Below are positions 43,070-54,610 of a stretch of 64,000 nt of DNA, in pieces. The notes beneath the pieces were generated by a model. That model did no database searches. It was not told where the DNA came from and saw nothing but the letters and a program-made list of their open reading frames with translations. Numbering within the stretch: position 1 is the stretch's first letter; each line of letters begins with the position of its first letter. The DNA lies in NCBI GenBank assembly GCA_024305745.1, contig JAHRBS010000006.1, forward strand, positions 2,296,501-2,360,500, read 5' to 3'. The translations under genes were made by a program, and so were the position numbers. The DNA is from Polyporus tsugae (Eukaryota > Basidiomycota > Agaricomycetes > Polyporales > Polyporaceae).

Positions 43070-44811
43070 TGTTGCAAGTGAGAAGGAGGATAAGTGCTAG
43101 TAAGTGGTAGACGTAGTACTAAGTAGTGGGCCCGCTGGGACACGTCCAAGACGAAACAGCCCTTTTAAGTCCGCTCGCAGGACCCCATGTGATTCCCTCC
43201 CCAAGCCTCCCGGGGACGGACCGTCGACCGATGACCTCCGACTCCGGCCAATGGCGCACTGCGGCTATGTCATGGGTATGTTTTCTCCCGACATAGGGCA
43301 AATCCCATGTCAGACTCCCCCGCATTTCCCCCGCACCCCCCACATCACACCATCCTCCTCACGTTCTCCATGTCCAGCGTCACCGCGATATCCTTCGCGT
43401 AACTGAAACATCGATGCCCATAGTTGATCATGAAGACTGACAAGTCGCTCTTGGACTATCGCCTGTCCCCGGAGGTCGGCACAAACGCCGTGTCCCCAAA
43501 GACCTGCCAGAGGTAACGATGCATTCGTCATTCAATATACATACAGGATGCATCGACGACGTGTGCAAACGTTCAGAGAGTCAGACATCACCGGGACTGT
43601 CCCTGAGGCCTGAGGCCTGAGGCCTGAAGGCCTACGCGTACAGCGCCCATCGTAAGCTTCATGGATGTCGCCGCACTACGTACGTAGTACGAATATTAGC
43701 TGGATCCCTGGTAGAAGACCATCTACGTATGTTCACACCCTCACGCAAGACTGCACATCAAGGACGACCACAGTCTAGACAGCACGCAAATTGTTCAAGT
43801 TCGCGTCGCTTAACCCCTCGTACTGTTCGAACGGCGAGGCCTAACTAAACTGTCTTTGTTTGGACTCCCTTACCGCGTTGACTGCGTGGCATGTACTAAC
43901 ACCCTCTCTCTAAGCAACTTGCACTGGCCGCATGAGGACATGGGCCAAGTGCGGCGGCGATATCCTGTCGGCAACCGTGTTATTCTATGCCGACTAATAT
44001 ATATTATGTAGTTGTGGCGTGACACTGCACCTTTGCGCTTCTAAGCATGGTGAAAACCAACCATCTGTGGATTCGCAGCGTCTCATCCAGGTCTAGGTGC
44101 TCCACTGTCGACGAGGCGAGGTATCCGTTTTGGCTTTGTCGGTCGGCAGCTCAGTCGGCTCGGTCGTTGCAAGGCAATAAACCTGACCCTCCTGCTCACC
44201 GTAAGCCCCCTCGATGTCTGTCAGCCTTCAGGATGCTATGTTCAAAGCTACTTGGGGATGGCAACCATCCTGTCAACGTCGTCACACTGGAAAATGTAAA
44301 TTGTCCATCTTGAAAGTTGACACGCTTGTCGTCTCAGTACGAGACTACGATTGGACGGTACACGACGTACTTGATTGGGAACCCACGGCCGAGGGAAGAA
44401 GATGTGTATTGGGCTGCGAGAGCTTACTGAGCACGTTCCAAAAGGTCACTCGGACGCATGTTGTAACAGAGAGCCCGGCAAACTTTTGAGTTCGTTGTCT
44501 CGAGTAGTGCAAGAAGACATGATACGAAGACGAGTGGACTCAGGAGTCAGTCGATAGTAGTTCAGATGGATGAGTAATAGATGTTGGGAAGCGGGAAGGG
44601 ACAAGCGAACAAATGCTCCGAGCCGATTCCGCGTCGGGCGAGGACAAGCACATATACCCACTCGCACATCCTGTCCACCGTCCGCCACCGGTTGCCCATC
44701 TGCCAGGCCTGACCGCTCAGTCTCTGCGGATTGCATTGCATCTCTCATCTTGGCCTTCTTGGACACATCCCCTCTCACGTCCCGAAGTTAATCCTCGGCC
44801 CCATAAAAGCC
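43070..44811. other. 1.7 kb divergent region between fumarate reductase and enoyl-CoA hydratase
   Basis: Contains both promoters. I see a short tandem repeat (listed separately) but no coding motif. Confidence 0.5.
43604..43624 (+). repeat. Three tandem TGAGGCC units
   Basis: TGAGGCC occurs three times in direct succession, followed by a fourth copy with one extra A (TGAAGGCC). GC-rich minisatellite in an intergenic region. Confidence 0.8.
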
Positions 44812-46026
44812 ATGCACGCTGCCCTCCGCCGCCCCGTCGCCTCCTCCTCCACAGCTGCCTTCCGGAGCATCCGCGCCTCACGCCAAACCACGCCCATCCG
44901 TGTGCGATTCATGACGACCAGCCAGTTCGAGTTCATCTTGACGTCCCGCCCCGCGGAGGGCGTCGGCCTCATCACCCTCAACCGCCCCAAGGCGCTCAAC
45001 GCCCTCTCGACCCCTCTCTTCACCGAGCTCAATGCGGCCGTCAAGGAGTTTGACGACGATGAAAGCATCCGTGCGCTCGTCCTTACGGGCAGCGACCGTG
45101 CGTTCGCCGGTGAGCACGTACTCGTTCGTAGCGGGAGATTTGGGTCTGAGGTGGTCGCGGGGTAGCTGGTGCGGACATTAAGGAAATGAAGGACAAGGAA
45201 TGTGAGTGCCGCTGTTCAGGTGCTATTTGGGCGTGCGTTGATCCTCGTTGGTAGTCTCTGAGGTGTTCAAGGGCAAGTTCCTCGAGAGCTGGTCCCTTCT
45301 CACCACCATCCGCAAGCCCATCATCGCTGCCGTGAGCGGCTACGCGGTAAGTCCGGTATCCTCCCCCACACCTTCCCCCTCCCTCTTTCCGTACAAATCT
45401 AGCATGAATGCCTTCACCGTGCCGTGTTACTTCCATTCCGGTCCATCCGGAGGTGTTCTGGCAGTCTAGAAGAGCACATTCTAATACACTGCTCCATAGC
45501 TCGGCGGCGGCTGCGAGCTTGCCCTCATGTGCGACATCATCCTCGCCTCTCCCACCGCGACCTTCGGCCAGCCCGAGATCAACATCGGTGTCATCCCAGG
45601 TGGTGGCGGCACTCAGCGCCTCGCGCAGGCCATCGGCAAGTCGCGCACCATGGAGCTCACGCTCACCGGCCGGAACTTCTCCGCCAAGGAGGCGTCGGAC
45701 TGGGGCGTGGTCTCGCGCGTCGTCGGGGAGGGCGAGGGCGAGGTTGTGAAGGAGGCTGTGGCGATGGCCAGCGTGATTGCGAGCAAGAGCGCGATCGCAG
45801 TCCAGGCGGGCAAGGAGGCGGTCAATGCGGCGTACGAGCACACGTTGGCTGAGGGCTTGAGGTACGAGCGGAGGTTGTTCCACTCGCTGTTCGCGACAAA
45901 GGATCAAAAAGAGGGTGCGTGCGGTTCATTCTTCCCGTTTGTGGCGGAGACGGGCTGACGCTTGCTGCGTGAGCAGGTATGTCCGCGTTCGCCGAGAAGA
46001 GGAAGCCGACTTGGACCCACTCCTAA
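44812..46026 (+). CDS. Mitochondrial enoyl-CoA hydratase (short-chain, ECHS1-like)
   Basis: Five exons (44812-45109, 45166-45201, 45255-45346, 45500-45914, 45977-46026) give 296 residues. The first 35 residues are rich in Arg, Ser and Ala with no acidic residue, a mitochondrial presequence. The crotonase fold follows: [22 protein letters not shown] of the oxyanion hole, then [11 protein letters not shown] and [19 protein letters not shown]. Catalytic Glu148 and Glu168 are present with the 20-residue spacing of the rat enzyme. It hydrates trans-2-enoyl-CoA in beta-oxidation and in Val/Ile breakdown. The C-terminal helix ([16 protein letters not shown]) is the family end. Start and all splice phases are consistent. 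Confidence 0.95.
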
Positions 46027-46517
46027 GAAAGTGGGCGAGTGGTCGTGGGTATACACCTGCCAAATGTACAACAACGTTGGAGATCGCATTCTTTAATCCA
46101 CCTTTTGTCAGACGGCACTGATTCAATGCCTTTTCGATGCTACTCTACGTTGAAAGGTGCGTGCTGATGGTAGTATTCGGTGCAGCGTTACGACGAACTA
46201 GCCCACGAAGAAGCGATATCCGGCAGCAAGCACCTCGCGACAGTCTTCCCGGACATGATGGCGGACGAGGGTCCAACGTTCAACACGCTTGCGGACCGAG
46301 GAAATTGCGCGAGTGCGATCCCGACCGACATGGAGAAAGGCTTGGGAGATACGTGTCCAAGCTAATCATCACATCCAACGACGGGTTCAGACACAACTTC
46401 TACGGACGGCAACGAGTCGTTCACACGGAGCCAGAAACAGTCTTGAGCTCTTCTCTTTCGACGAGTACACTCAGCTGATTGGGACGCCGTTAGATACGGA
46501 GATGTAGATTGACACTG
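46027..46517. other. Convergent intergenic region
   Basis: Short frames only; no gene recognised. Confidence 0.45.
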
Positions 46518-48559
46518 CTAGGATAGACTCACTGTTGTATTCGCAGGAGGAGCAAATTCGATGGGGATGGTCCCCTGGGCAGCTCTGGCGTGACTCGAAA
46601 ACGGGATGCTGGCATCCCCATCGTACTCTCCAATCCGGGATACGTGCCCACGAGCGTTGAGCCTGGTATAATGAGGTCAACAATGTCAGTGCTGGAGGGA
46701 GTCGTTGGATATGGCAGACGTACGAAGCTAGCAGTGCGTTGAAGTACACTACAAGGTGTGTTAGGACACTTGCATCCGAGGAGCGACAAGCGACGTACAC
46801 TTGCTAAGGGGAAAGTATACTGTGGAAAGTTTGTCATTGAGGTCGTAGTCTATCAAATGCAGCGACTCACGTGCAAAGGCCACGTAGTTCCTTGGCATGG
46901 CGGCGTACTGGGCAGTGAATCAAGGTGAAGAGGTAAACCGTTTGTTCGAGTCGGCGACTTACAGCAATCAAGCATGCTAGGGCGAAAACACTGTATTCCT
47001 TAGGAATGGATATTCGATTTCGGTGTACCGCCACGGCAGAAATCTCACCTAGTGAGCATACCGGTGTTCACGGTGTAGAGCAGGAGTACATTGATCAAAG
47101 AATCCGTTCTGGAGAAAATATGTTCAGAAAATGAAGGTACTACTGCGTCAAAAACTCTGAAGTAGGCTTACCCTTTGTTGAACCCCGTTCGCCCTTTGTA
47201 GAGGAAGTAACAGAGAACGAGTGCGATGTAACCATCGGCAACGACAAGGCAAGCCAAACCTAGGTACATGACCCACTAAATAGCAAATGAGCTGTTGAAC
47301 TCCACTCGAAGAGCTGCGGTGTGCGTACGGAGATTGTCGCAATTTGCTGGAATGTTGGCAGGGACAGGCTATGACTCGTGGATATATCAGGTCTTTGCGA
47401 ACTGAATCGGGATACACCGAACTCACCCCTTGATACCGAACGCTAAGTACAAGGTTTGGTGAATTGACCGTGTTGAAGCAAGTTGCAACTGCCACTCACC
47501 CATTGAGACACCTTACACACGATATAAATAATCAGACAAACAGCAGCTAGTATAGAGGCGACACACGGCGGAACTTACCCAATATCATGATGACCATGCC
47601 GATCTGCAGGTACGGTTAGAAGATTATGGATTAGACGACATAATATCATGATGTTCACCAATGGATATGTGATGAATTGGTTTTTGCGGCTCACTGTACG
47701 TTGGATTATGTTACAATTTCCGCCTGAGAATCAAAGGGTGCACTGTGACTTACAAACCCAGACACGGTATGTGAAAAAACTGCGTGGAGAGGTCAAATCA
47801 TGCGGTGGTATGCAGCAGTTGTTGGTTACATACCATCTGACAACGCCATCGCTGATAGGCTGGACGCAAGTAAGGAAGTGTCGATGAGCCTGGCCCATAC
47901 CATCGGGGACAGCTGAGCTCACCGTAACAATGAGGCCCGCCTGGGTGATCTGCTTTTAGCACACTAGGTACGGCCTCTGACGATGTACTCACGAAGATGC
48001 TCCTAATTTAAACAGGGGTGTTAGAGATACGCATTGAAAGCAAACAACAAGGTCACTTACCAAGGAATCCTTCCGATGACAGTAGGATCGGTAAAGTGGG
48101 TCACCGTGTACCTGGGGTGAATGGTTTGAACGTGCTGTCACGAGGACCCGGGAAAGGGCTGACTCTCATACCAGTACAAAGTATCTGCAACGAAGATCAA
48201 GTGAAGTGTATCTAGAACGCTGTAAATGATATTAATGAGGTGTAGTACCGTTTGCAGCGAATTTATATCGATTCGATCGACAAGCTCACAAGAGACAGGC
48301 CACCTATTGGGCGAACATTAATCTCCGGCTGACGAGGAAAGGAGTTTGATTCGTACAGCGTATTTCACCACTTTGCGGTCTTTTGCAGAGTTCTGAAAGA
48401 ACGTGAAGGTTTGGATACATGTGATACCGTACAAGCTGTCAAGGCGAAAGGTTGAATATGGGAAGAGTATTCTGATCAGGAATACACGTACGTTGCGGTG
48501 AAAAGGCATCCAATGAATCCTGCGCCGAGGGTGCTGTCATAGTGGAAGGCCGTGGCCAT
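46518..48559 (-). CDS. DUF6534-type seven-helix membrane protein (20 exons)
   Basis: Twenty exons close in frame to 318 residues: 48559-48492, 48435-48357, 48303-48290, 48219-48172, 48111-48061, 48002-47993, 47952-47923, 47858-47833, 47779-47754, 47693-47659, 47603-47579, 47511-47427, 47368-47329, 47275-47172, 47108-47049, 46990-46963, 46907-46871, 46819-46799, 46748-46724, 46662-46518. The family pattern is clear: STLGAGFIGCL, TLYGITCIQTF, FVLDTLHLIF, SDGVVRCFFTYRVW, a central helix with VMYLGLACLVVADGYIA, YKGRTGF, LLLYTVNTGMLTS and FPLSKLYFNALLASLNAR. Basidiomycetes carry many of these predicted membrane proteins; function is unknown. The soluble tail after SLNAR is about 40 residues. Two exons are only 10 and 14 nt. 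A TATA box lies about 130 bp upstream. Confidence 0.85.
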
Positions 48560-49221
48560 GGTGAATTCGGGTTGAACCTATTATGGACTCGGAGCCGGGA
48601 TGTTCAATGAAGGGACGCGTGAAGGCCGGGAGTGGCACGCAAATATTGCAAGGAGATAACTTGAACGTCCGGCAGACACTCGCGGTCCTTTATACCCGTA
48701 GGCCGCAACACAACGGACGCCGTTGAGCGGTAGCTAGCGTGTACCATGATCATAGACTCGTATGCGGGCGAAGGATGCCATTTTCCGGTTTGGTCGGAGC
48801 TCCGAGCAGTCCTCAGGGATCTCATTGGACGGCTCGTCTGGTCAAACCATTACAGTATGGCGGTGACTCACGCTGGGTCACGAAACGATCGATCTTTGGG
48901 CAATGCTTGACGTACCCATCTGCACAGTCGGCGTACATGATAGTACCAGCACTGCACCAGCTCACTGACAGATTCTGAGATGGCTATTACCAAAGAGTAC
49001 CCAAAAATGTCCTTCATCGGCACCTTTGACCCCACTAGTTCAGACGGCAGCAGATTCGATCCCGCTACGAATGCAATGCCCAAGGAATGTAGGATACGAC
49101 TGACGCAGCACTTGTGGAGGCAGTGTGCGCGTTTACTAACCATCTTCATACTGTCTGATGCTGAGGCCCAGCGAGATCGAGAAGCTTGACCGCCTCGAGG
49201 ATTGGCCATTGTATATAGCAA
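48560..49221. other. Intergenic region
   Basis: Contains the DUF6534 promoter and the 3' flank of the kinase-like gene. No further gene seen. Confidence 0.45.
48689..48696 (-). promoter_or_regulatory. TATA box of the DUF6534-type gene
   Basis: The minus strand reads GGTATAAAGG, about 130 bp upstream of the ATG at 48559. Confidence 0.5.
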
Positions 49222-50760
49222 CTACGCCGACTGGCACCGCCGCCTGAACTCCTCCAACATGGCGAGATCATCAGCTTTAGCCATGATGCCACATCGCCGA
49301 ATGTTCGATGTCGCCCAGTCTGCCAAGCCATCGTTCAAAGATGCAGGGTATCTCCCATGACCATGCCTACTAACCCAGTCGAGGTCAAGAAGTATACCCC
49401 GAGGCTCACGACGGTCACGCCCGCCGGATCCACCCGGGACGACCATGATGTTCGGAGTCCGGAGATCACCAAAGACGAGGTCGTTCGAATGAAGCAGCGC
49501 AATAGCATCCCGAACGTCCTCGTAGATGCTGAACGGAAGGGGTTCACCTCGCCTCTCTATCCGTGAACACGGTCCATCACGACCATGAACAGCTCCCCAC
49601 ATACCGGGATGCATGCGTACAGCTCCGGCGCGAGGTGGTGTAGTGCGAGCAGCCGGTGCGCATCCTCATTGTACGGCGCTGTGAACTTGACAACGACCTC
49701 GACGCGATCGGCAGGTGCATCCAGAGACACCGTGTCGTCGCCAGCGCTGGAAAGCCTGGCCATGGTGGCGAGGTAGATGCCGCTCTGCCTTTGTGCTTCG
49801 TCTTCCGCCAACAGGAAAGGCTGTCCCGATCGTGACAGTCGACTTGTGAAGGTCAGAGACGGCACGAAACCTTCATAGGAGGGAACCGGCAAAGGCGAGG
49901 GGAACAAGTGCGCGATAGTGCGTGTGGCCGGTGGGGAGGCTTTGAGCTCTGCGTAGTATTGTGTGAGGCGAGAGATCGCAATTCGAGTCGCCATTAAGGC
50001 TCGCGTGAGACGAAGGAGATTCTTTTCAACATAGTAGCCCAAGTGCAGCCGCTCAGAAAACAGCCGATTGTAGTATGGTCCATCCGTATAAATCGCGACT
50101 CCGACTTCAAGCAGGTCACCCATGATCCTGACGAGAACGGAAGGACAGTTGGAAAGTTCACGGATGTCCTACAATCCACATCAATAAAACAAATCGCGAC
50201 GTCAAAGAGTCTGGAATGATCAAACCTTGAACCTTGGTGCAGTCACAATGTGCATGTACGACAGCCCTACCTGCAAGGAGGCATCCCCTCCCAAGCCAAC
50301 CTCGTTCTTGATCTGCACGACGAGACAAGGCGGCTTGCAGTCGCTGACAACATCTGTGATAATTTTAAATTGGGATACGGGCGGATCCCAGCCCAACGGC
50401 GTAGCGAAGATATCACTGAGGGGACACTGGATGGCTATCCTCCGGTCATCCTCAGCGGGATAGCTCTCCGCAGCGATAGTCATAAAGGTAAGTTATGTAC
50501 CAGCCAAAAAAGGTCTGGAGGAGGGTCGATCTCAGGGAATTCATCGTCGAGGTGGTGCAGGTGATGGTCGAGGAGGCCCAAATGCGGATTGAAGAGGGGG
50601 GCGGGGAGACCATAATTTGTCGCAGGTCGCCCAGCATGAAACTTGTCGGCATGGTTGACGACAACCTGCTGGATGCCTTGGAATCCCGAGACACCAAGAG
50701 ACGGTGAGGGAATCGCACTAGTCCTGGAGGATTCGGCGCGCAATTCACGTTCAAAAGAAC
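49222..50760 (-). pseudogene. Kinase-like protein gene broken by a frameshift
   Basis: Reading minus, exons end at 50501, run 50450-50226, and then go from 50168. They code NYGLPAPLFNPHLGLLD, DDRRIAIQCPLSDIF, VVQIKNEVGLGGDASLQV and LSNCPSVLVRIMGDLLEV. A kinase C-lobe fragment follows: IALLHSNDLVFGDLRTPNIM is an HRD-like catalytic loop with the Asp and Asn, and LLDLDW stands at the DFG place. Between VVMDRVHG and GEPLPFSIYEDV the frame changes; about 13-14 extra bases near 49550-49563 bring a TAG and shift the frame. No intron of workable size removes them. The protein belongs to a protein-kinase-like family I associate with basidiomycetes; a glycine-rich loop is not visible. The 5' end is not settled. 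The gene at 51211-51791, same strand, could be its N-terminal part. Either a recent pseudogene or a sequence error. Confidence 0.6.
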
Positions 50761-51210
50761 AATCGTTAACAAGATCCCCGCAATATGAATAGGCAAGGAA
50801 ACAGGTCAGGTATTCCGGGTATGTGGACAGACCTGGCCGGGTATGCGTACGAGTCGAGATTAGCTCGACCCGTCCGGAACCCGTACCCGTTGACATGGGC
50901 TCGAGGGCTGGTTGTAGAGGGGATGCGAGCGAGGGACCGAGACCTATGTTTGCCTGAGTGATAGCTGTGCGTTGATAAGGTCCGATGCAACCAGGGACGA
51001 CCCGCCAGGTGCATCTGGGACTGTATCCCCCACATACGAGTACGAAGTCGCTCCTAGTCAATCCATGCCGCTTTACGTGCTTTCTCGTCGGGAATATGGC
51101 CCAAGGAAAGGTGCAGGTAGTAGCACAATTGTGTACCTGACCCTCGGGTTACCCTGATACCTGTGCCCGCACAGATACGTACCCGGTACGGGCACGGGTA
51201 ACGGGTAAGG

Positions 51211-51791
51211 TCAAACTGGCCACGGCGGTAACCCCCGCCGTCCCGAAACAGTAGAAACACGAATAACTGACGTACGTCTGAGTGCCTTTTCTACGACAGC
51301 GTTTGCGACCGTGTCCATGCTCTCAAGAACTAGCGCACACGTGAGGCGAAGGACGGCGATGTTACCAAAGATTGACATACCATCTTCCGTAACAACAAGG
51401 AAGTGTATCATTCCAACGGTCGGCCCATTTGGGAAGATATTACGAACGACGTTGATGACGTTTACGATGACCTCCCCATCGTCCCGGTGCTGCGCAAGCC
51501 ATTCCCGGCTGCGAGAGAGGAGTGTGACCGCCGGATATGAAGGCAAGTCGGACGGCTAGAGTAGATATGAAAGACTGACTCGTGTATACAAAAGGATAAA
51601 CATACGACGTAGAAGGTGCAAGATGTGCTTTGAAAGTAAGTCGCCAGGTTGTGGTCTTCTTGTTTGGCCTGTGCCCAAAGAGAACCGACGTTGGGATTCG
51701 GCTCGGAATTGTATACCACATCACTATAGGGAAAGCTGATGCTAGGATGATAGAATGTATAGACTCCTGCTTGTTGCGGATCGAGCGCCAT
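51211..51791 (-). CDS. Unrecognised protein, two exons
   Basis: Exons 51791-51606 and 51555-51211, joined through a clean 50-nt intron in phase 0. The product starts MALDPQQAGVYTFYHPSISF, continues with TYFQSTSCTFYV, and has a mixed alpha/beta-looking second part with two hydrophobic runs (GEVIVNVINVVRNIF and MIHFLVVTEDG, then IAVLRLTCALVLESM). I do not recognise a family. The reading ends VSGRRGLPPWPV*, but a donor-like gtacgtcag near 51270 suggests a further exon. The next coding stretch downstream is the kinase-like gene, about 450 nt on, so the two may be one gene. No signal peptide or clear membrane helix. Confidence 0.55.
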
Positions 51792-52240
51792 GACACCTTC
51801 ACAAGGAGCGTCAGGGTGAGGATAGATGGTCGTGGTTGAGATTCAGGTTAGGAGAATATGACTATGTCAGGAGGTCTGCAGGACGTGTCTAGTCATGTCT
51901 GATCCGGAGGTTCTGTTGCGTGGGAGGCGCTGTTTGGTTTGGTCTCCGCTTCCTGAATTGAGTGGACCCCTAGGCTGTTTGATCACTATTACAGTAGTCC
52001 GTTGTTGGCGAGGTTGTCCTCTACAGCAGAGAGCTGGCAACTGTTGGCAATGGCAGTCGCGGTGACGGTATGTCCGTCCGTGTGGAAGCGCCAAAGTGGG
52101 TAGTGGCGAGAGTGATTCAGATCATGCGCCGGATGCATGGCTCGACGCTACCACCCAACTTGAACCCATCCCCCTCTGCGCTGTTCCAATCTGGCTGCTT
52201 TTCTTTCCCTCCCTCGTCCCTTCTGACCCTCTGCTAGGCG
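51792..52240. other. Divergent intergenic region
   Basis: Promoters of the gene at 51791 and the LysM gene at 52241. Pyrimidine-rich sequence directly before 52241. No other signal seen. Confidence 0.45.
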
Positions 52241-54097
52241 ATGTCAACTCGCCTACGCCACAGAGACATCGACCATGACCCCAATACGGGGGACCTCGCA
52301 GAGATCTGGGCTACCAATCCCCAAGCAGAACGCTCACATTCGTCCTTCTCATCTGCCGTGAGACGCAACGACACCACACCCTCGAAACGGCGCCGCGGTT
52401 CGGATGGATTAGCGAAACTCAGCCGGACGGATCACGATCCATGGTCTACGGAGACCTCCTCGGGTTCCCATAGTCGTTCACGGACAGTGGACGACGAGGT
52501 TGGCGTTAGCGAAGACAGTTACTGGTTTTCGAGAAGTCGCAGCACGAGCCAGCATCCCCTACGGTCTTCGTCGAGCTTGGCATCGTCCAGTTCGTGGACC
52601 CTCGATCACGACACCCGCCCCTCTATGAAGAGAATCCTTAGCGACTACGACGCCCTGGACCTTGCTTCCAATTGCAATCAGCACGACAGGGAGGGCTCAC
52701 TGGTGCCGAATAGGGAGATGCTGGTTATCGTCCATGAGGTGAGTAGCTCAGACTTGTATCATACCCACCCTCCGTGTTTCCGCCAGGGACGTTGGGGAAT
52801 ATATGGCCTTGCATGTGCATTCACCTAGCGCCGCTCCATAACGTTAAGCACACCAGCGGGTCATTTCTCGCCTGACGTTGCCTGAGACTTCACGACGAGC
52901 TAGAGGGGCCATCGTATCTTAACGGATGGCGGGAACATGAGATGGGTTGAGCCATCCTGGGTCCGTGCTGAGTGCTTGTATATCTAGGTCCAGCCCAAGG
53001 ATTCCCTCGCTGGGGTTGCCTTGAAGTATGGCATCACGTTGGCGGACCTTAGAAGAGCGAACCAACTTTGGACTTCGGATTCCATCCACCTCCGCAAGGT
53101 CCTCCATATACCTGTAGACAAGACTCGACAAGCGAGGCAGCTTAGAGAAGCTCTCATAGACAGTAGCCTCGCTCTGGAGCCACCATTACCCAAGGCCGAC
53201 GCCTCTACCGTGTCCGACCCGGACGACGACATCCCTCCAGTTGAGGACGCGGTGCTCGACATCGGGAAGCTCACGATCCGTCGTGTTCCAGCGTCACAGT
53301 TGTCATATTTCCCACCGTCCACGCAATCTTTGTCGCTATTAGGCAGCGACCATTCATCAGCCACTCGCAACTCATCCACCCTTCCCAACGGCACAGGTTC
53401 CCGGAATCGCTCTCCTCTGCCCCTCTCGTTCAAGCGTCCCGGCGATGGTCCACTGCAAGGCGTCCTTGATGTATTCTCCTCGTCTCTACATACCACGACC
53501 CAACACATCCGCGCATCGACCACCTCGTTATTCGGCCACCCCATACCCCGCGCTCCCATTACCCTCGCCCGCCTCTCCCTGGAGTCGACCAGCGGCACAC
53601 CGTCGAGCGTGAGCGACGACTTCAACTGGGAACACGAGATGGAAGACGTAAGTGCCGCAAAGACCTCTCGATGCCCAAACGGCACCACCACCAGCCCGTC
53701 CAGCAACCGTACCCACACCCGCGCCCACGCTCGAGAAGCCTCCGCATCTTTGAACGACCTGCATCCCTCCCCGCGGTCGGTGCAGGAGCAGGAGGAACGA
53801 GATAGCGTCGAGCTCGATTTCGGTCCGTTCCAGTCTTCCGGCGAATTGCCCCCTTCGCCGCGCACGCCGACGCACAGACATCGCCGGGGCAGCTCCGGGA
53901 GGTCTCAGCATGCCTCGAACCCCGGCACCGCGCCAAGGGACAAGACGAAGCAGAAGCTGGCGGTGTCGTACGCCGATACGGACGCGGCGATCGAGTGGGA
54001 CGCGAACGTGGTGCGGACCGCACAGATGGAGCCGTCTCCGGGGATGCAGCTCCCGCTGATGGCAAGGAGGACGAAGTCGACGGATCCATTCGCATGA
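52241..54097 (+). CDS. Intracellular LysM-domain protein
   Basis: Two exons (52241-52738, 52988-54097), phase 0 across a 249-nt intron, give 535 residues. The single LysM domain spans about residues 162-207 and is split by the intron: VIVHE / VQPKDSLAGVALKYGIT, LADLRRANQLWTSDSIH, LRKVLHIPV. The rest is low-complexity Ser/Thr/Pro-rich with an acidic patch (VSDPDDDIPPVEDA) and many SP sites. There is no signal peptide, so this is not a secreted chitin-binding effector. It resembles the cytoplasmic LYSMD1/2-type eukaryotic proteins, whose function is unclear. The conserved tail reading VSYADTDAAIEWD is a possible interaction motif. The start ATG follows a short GC-rich leader and is the first in frame. 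Confidence 0.82.
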
Positions 54098-54610
54098 ATG
54101 TGTATCTTGGCGCTGGGGAGGATGCCCGCGCGTGCGCCTTGTTCGCGTTTGTTGGCCTGAGGACCACATTTTACGCGACGCGCGCCTGCGAACGGGTCGG
54201 CCGGCGTTACAGGGTTACTTACAAGTTACGGGGACGATGTACGAGCTCACGAAGGAACTGACGATGGGTTGTAGGTTTGGGGGTAGGATAATTTATTCTG
54301 AGGATAGACAGCTCTTTGTCAGTCTGTGCTGTTTGTAACGTGTATGTGCAATTATTTTTATTTTTCTTGCAGACGAACAAAGGCAGATGCATGCAAGTAG
54401 TCCTGGTCGACAAATTACAGTTCTGAGTAATGTCGCGGTCCCGGTCATGTATGACCTGTCCATGGAGTGTGGTGAACCGGAGACCCCGCTACAAGCTGGA
54501 GCTGCGGTTGGGCGGGCACACGTGCGATAGCTGCGAGCTCTGACGGCGAAGGGCCGGGTAGTTATGGACACCATTGCACAAACTTTTTAGAATACATGCT
54601 CCGTCTGAGC
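54098..54610. other. Convergent intergenic region
   Basis: 3' flanks of the LysM and exonuclease genes; no gene seen. Confidence 0.5.

Noticed and set aside
46137..46478. A small frame after the enoyl-CoA hydratase gene
   Set aside because: No homology seen, no conserved motif, and it lies in a convergent 3' region.
50880..51210. Repeated ACCCGT/ACGGGT words as a telomere or centromere repeat
   Set aside because: The words are irregular in spacing and few; fungal telomere repeats are TTAGGG. It is only local low complexity.
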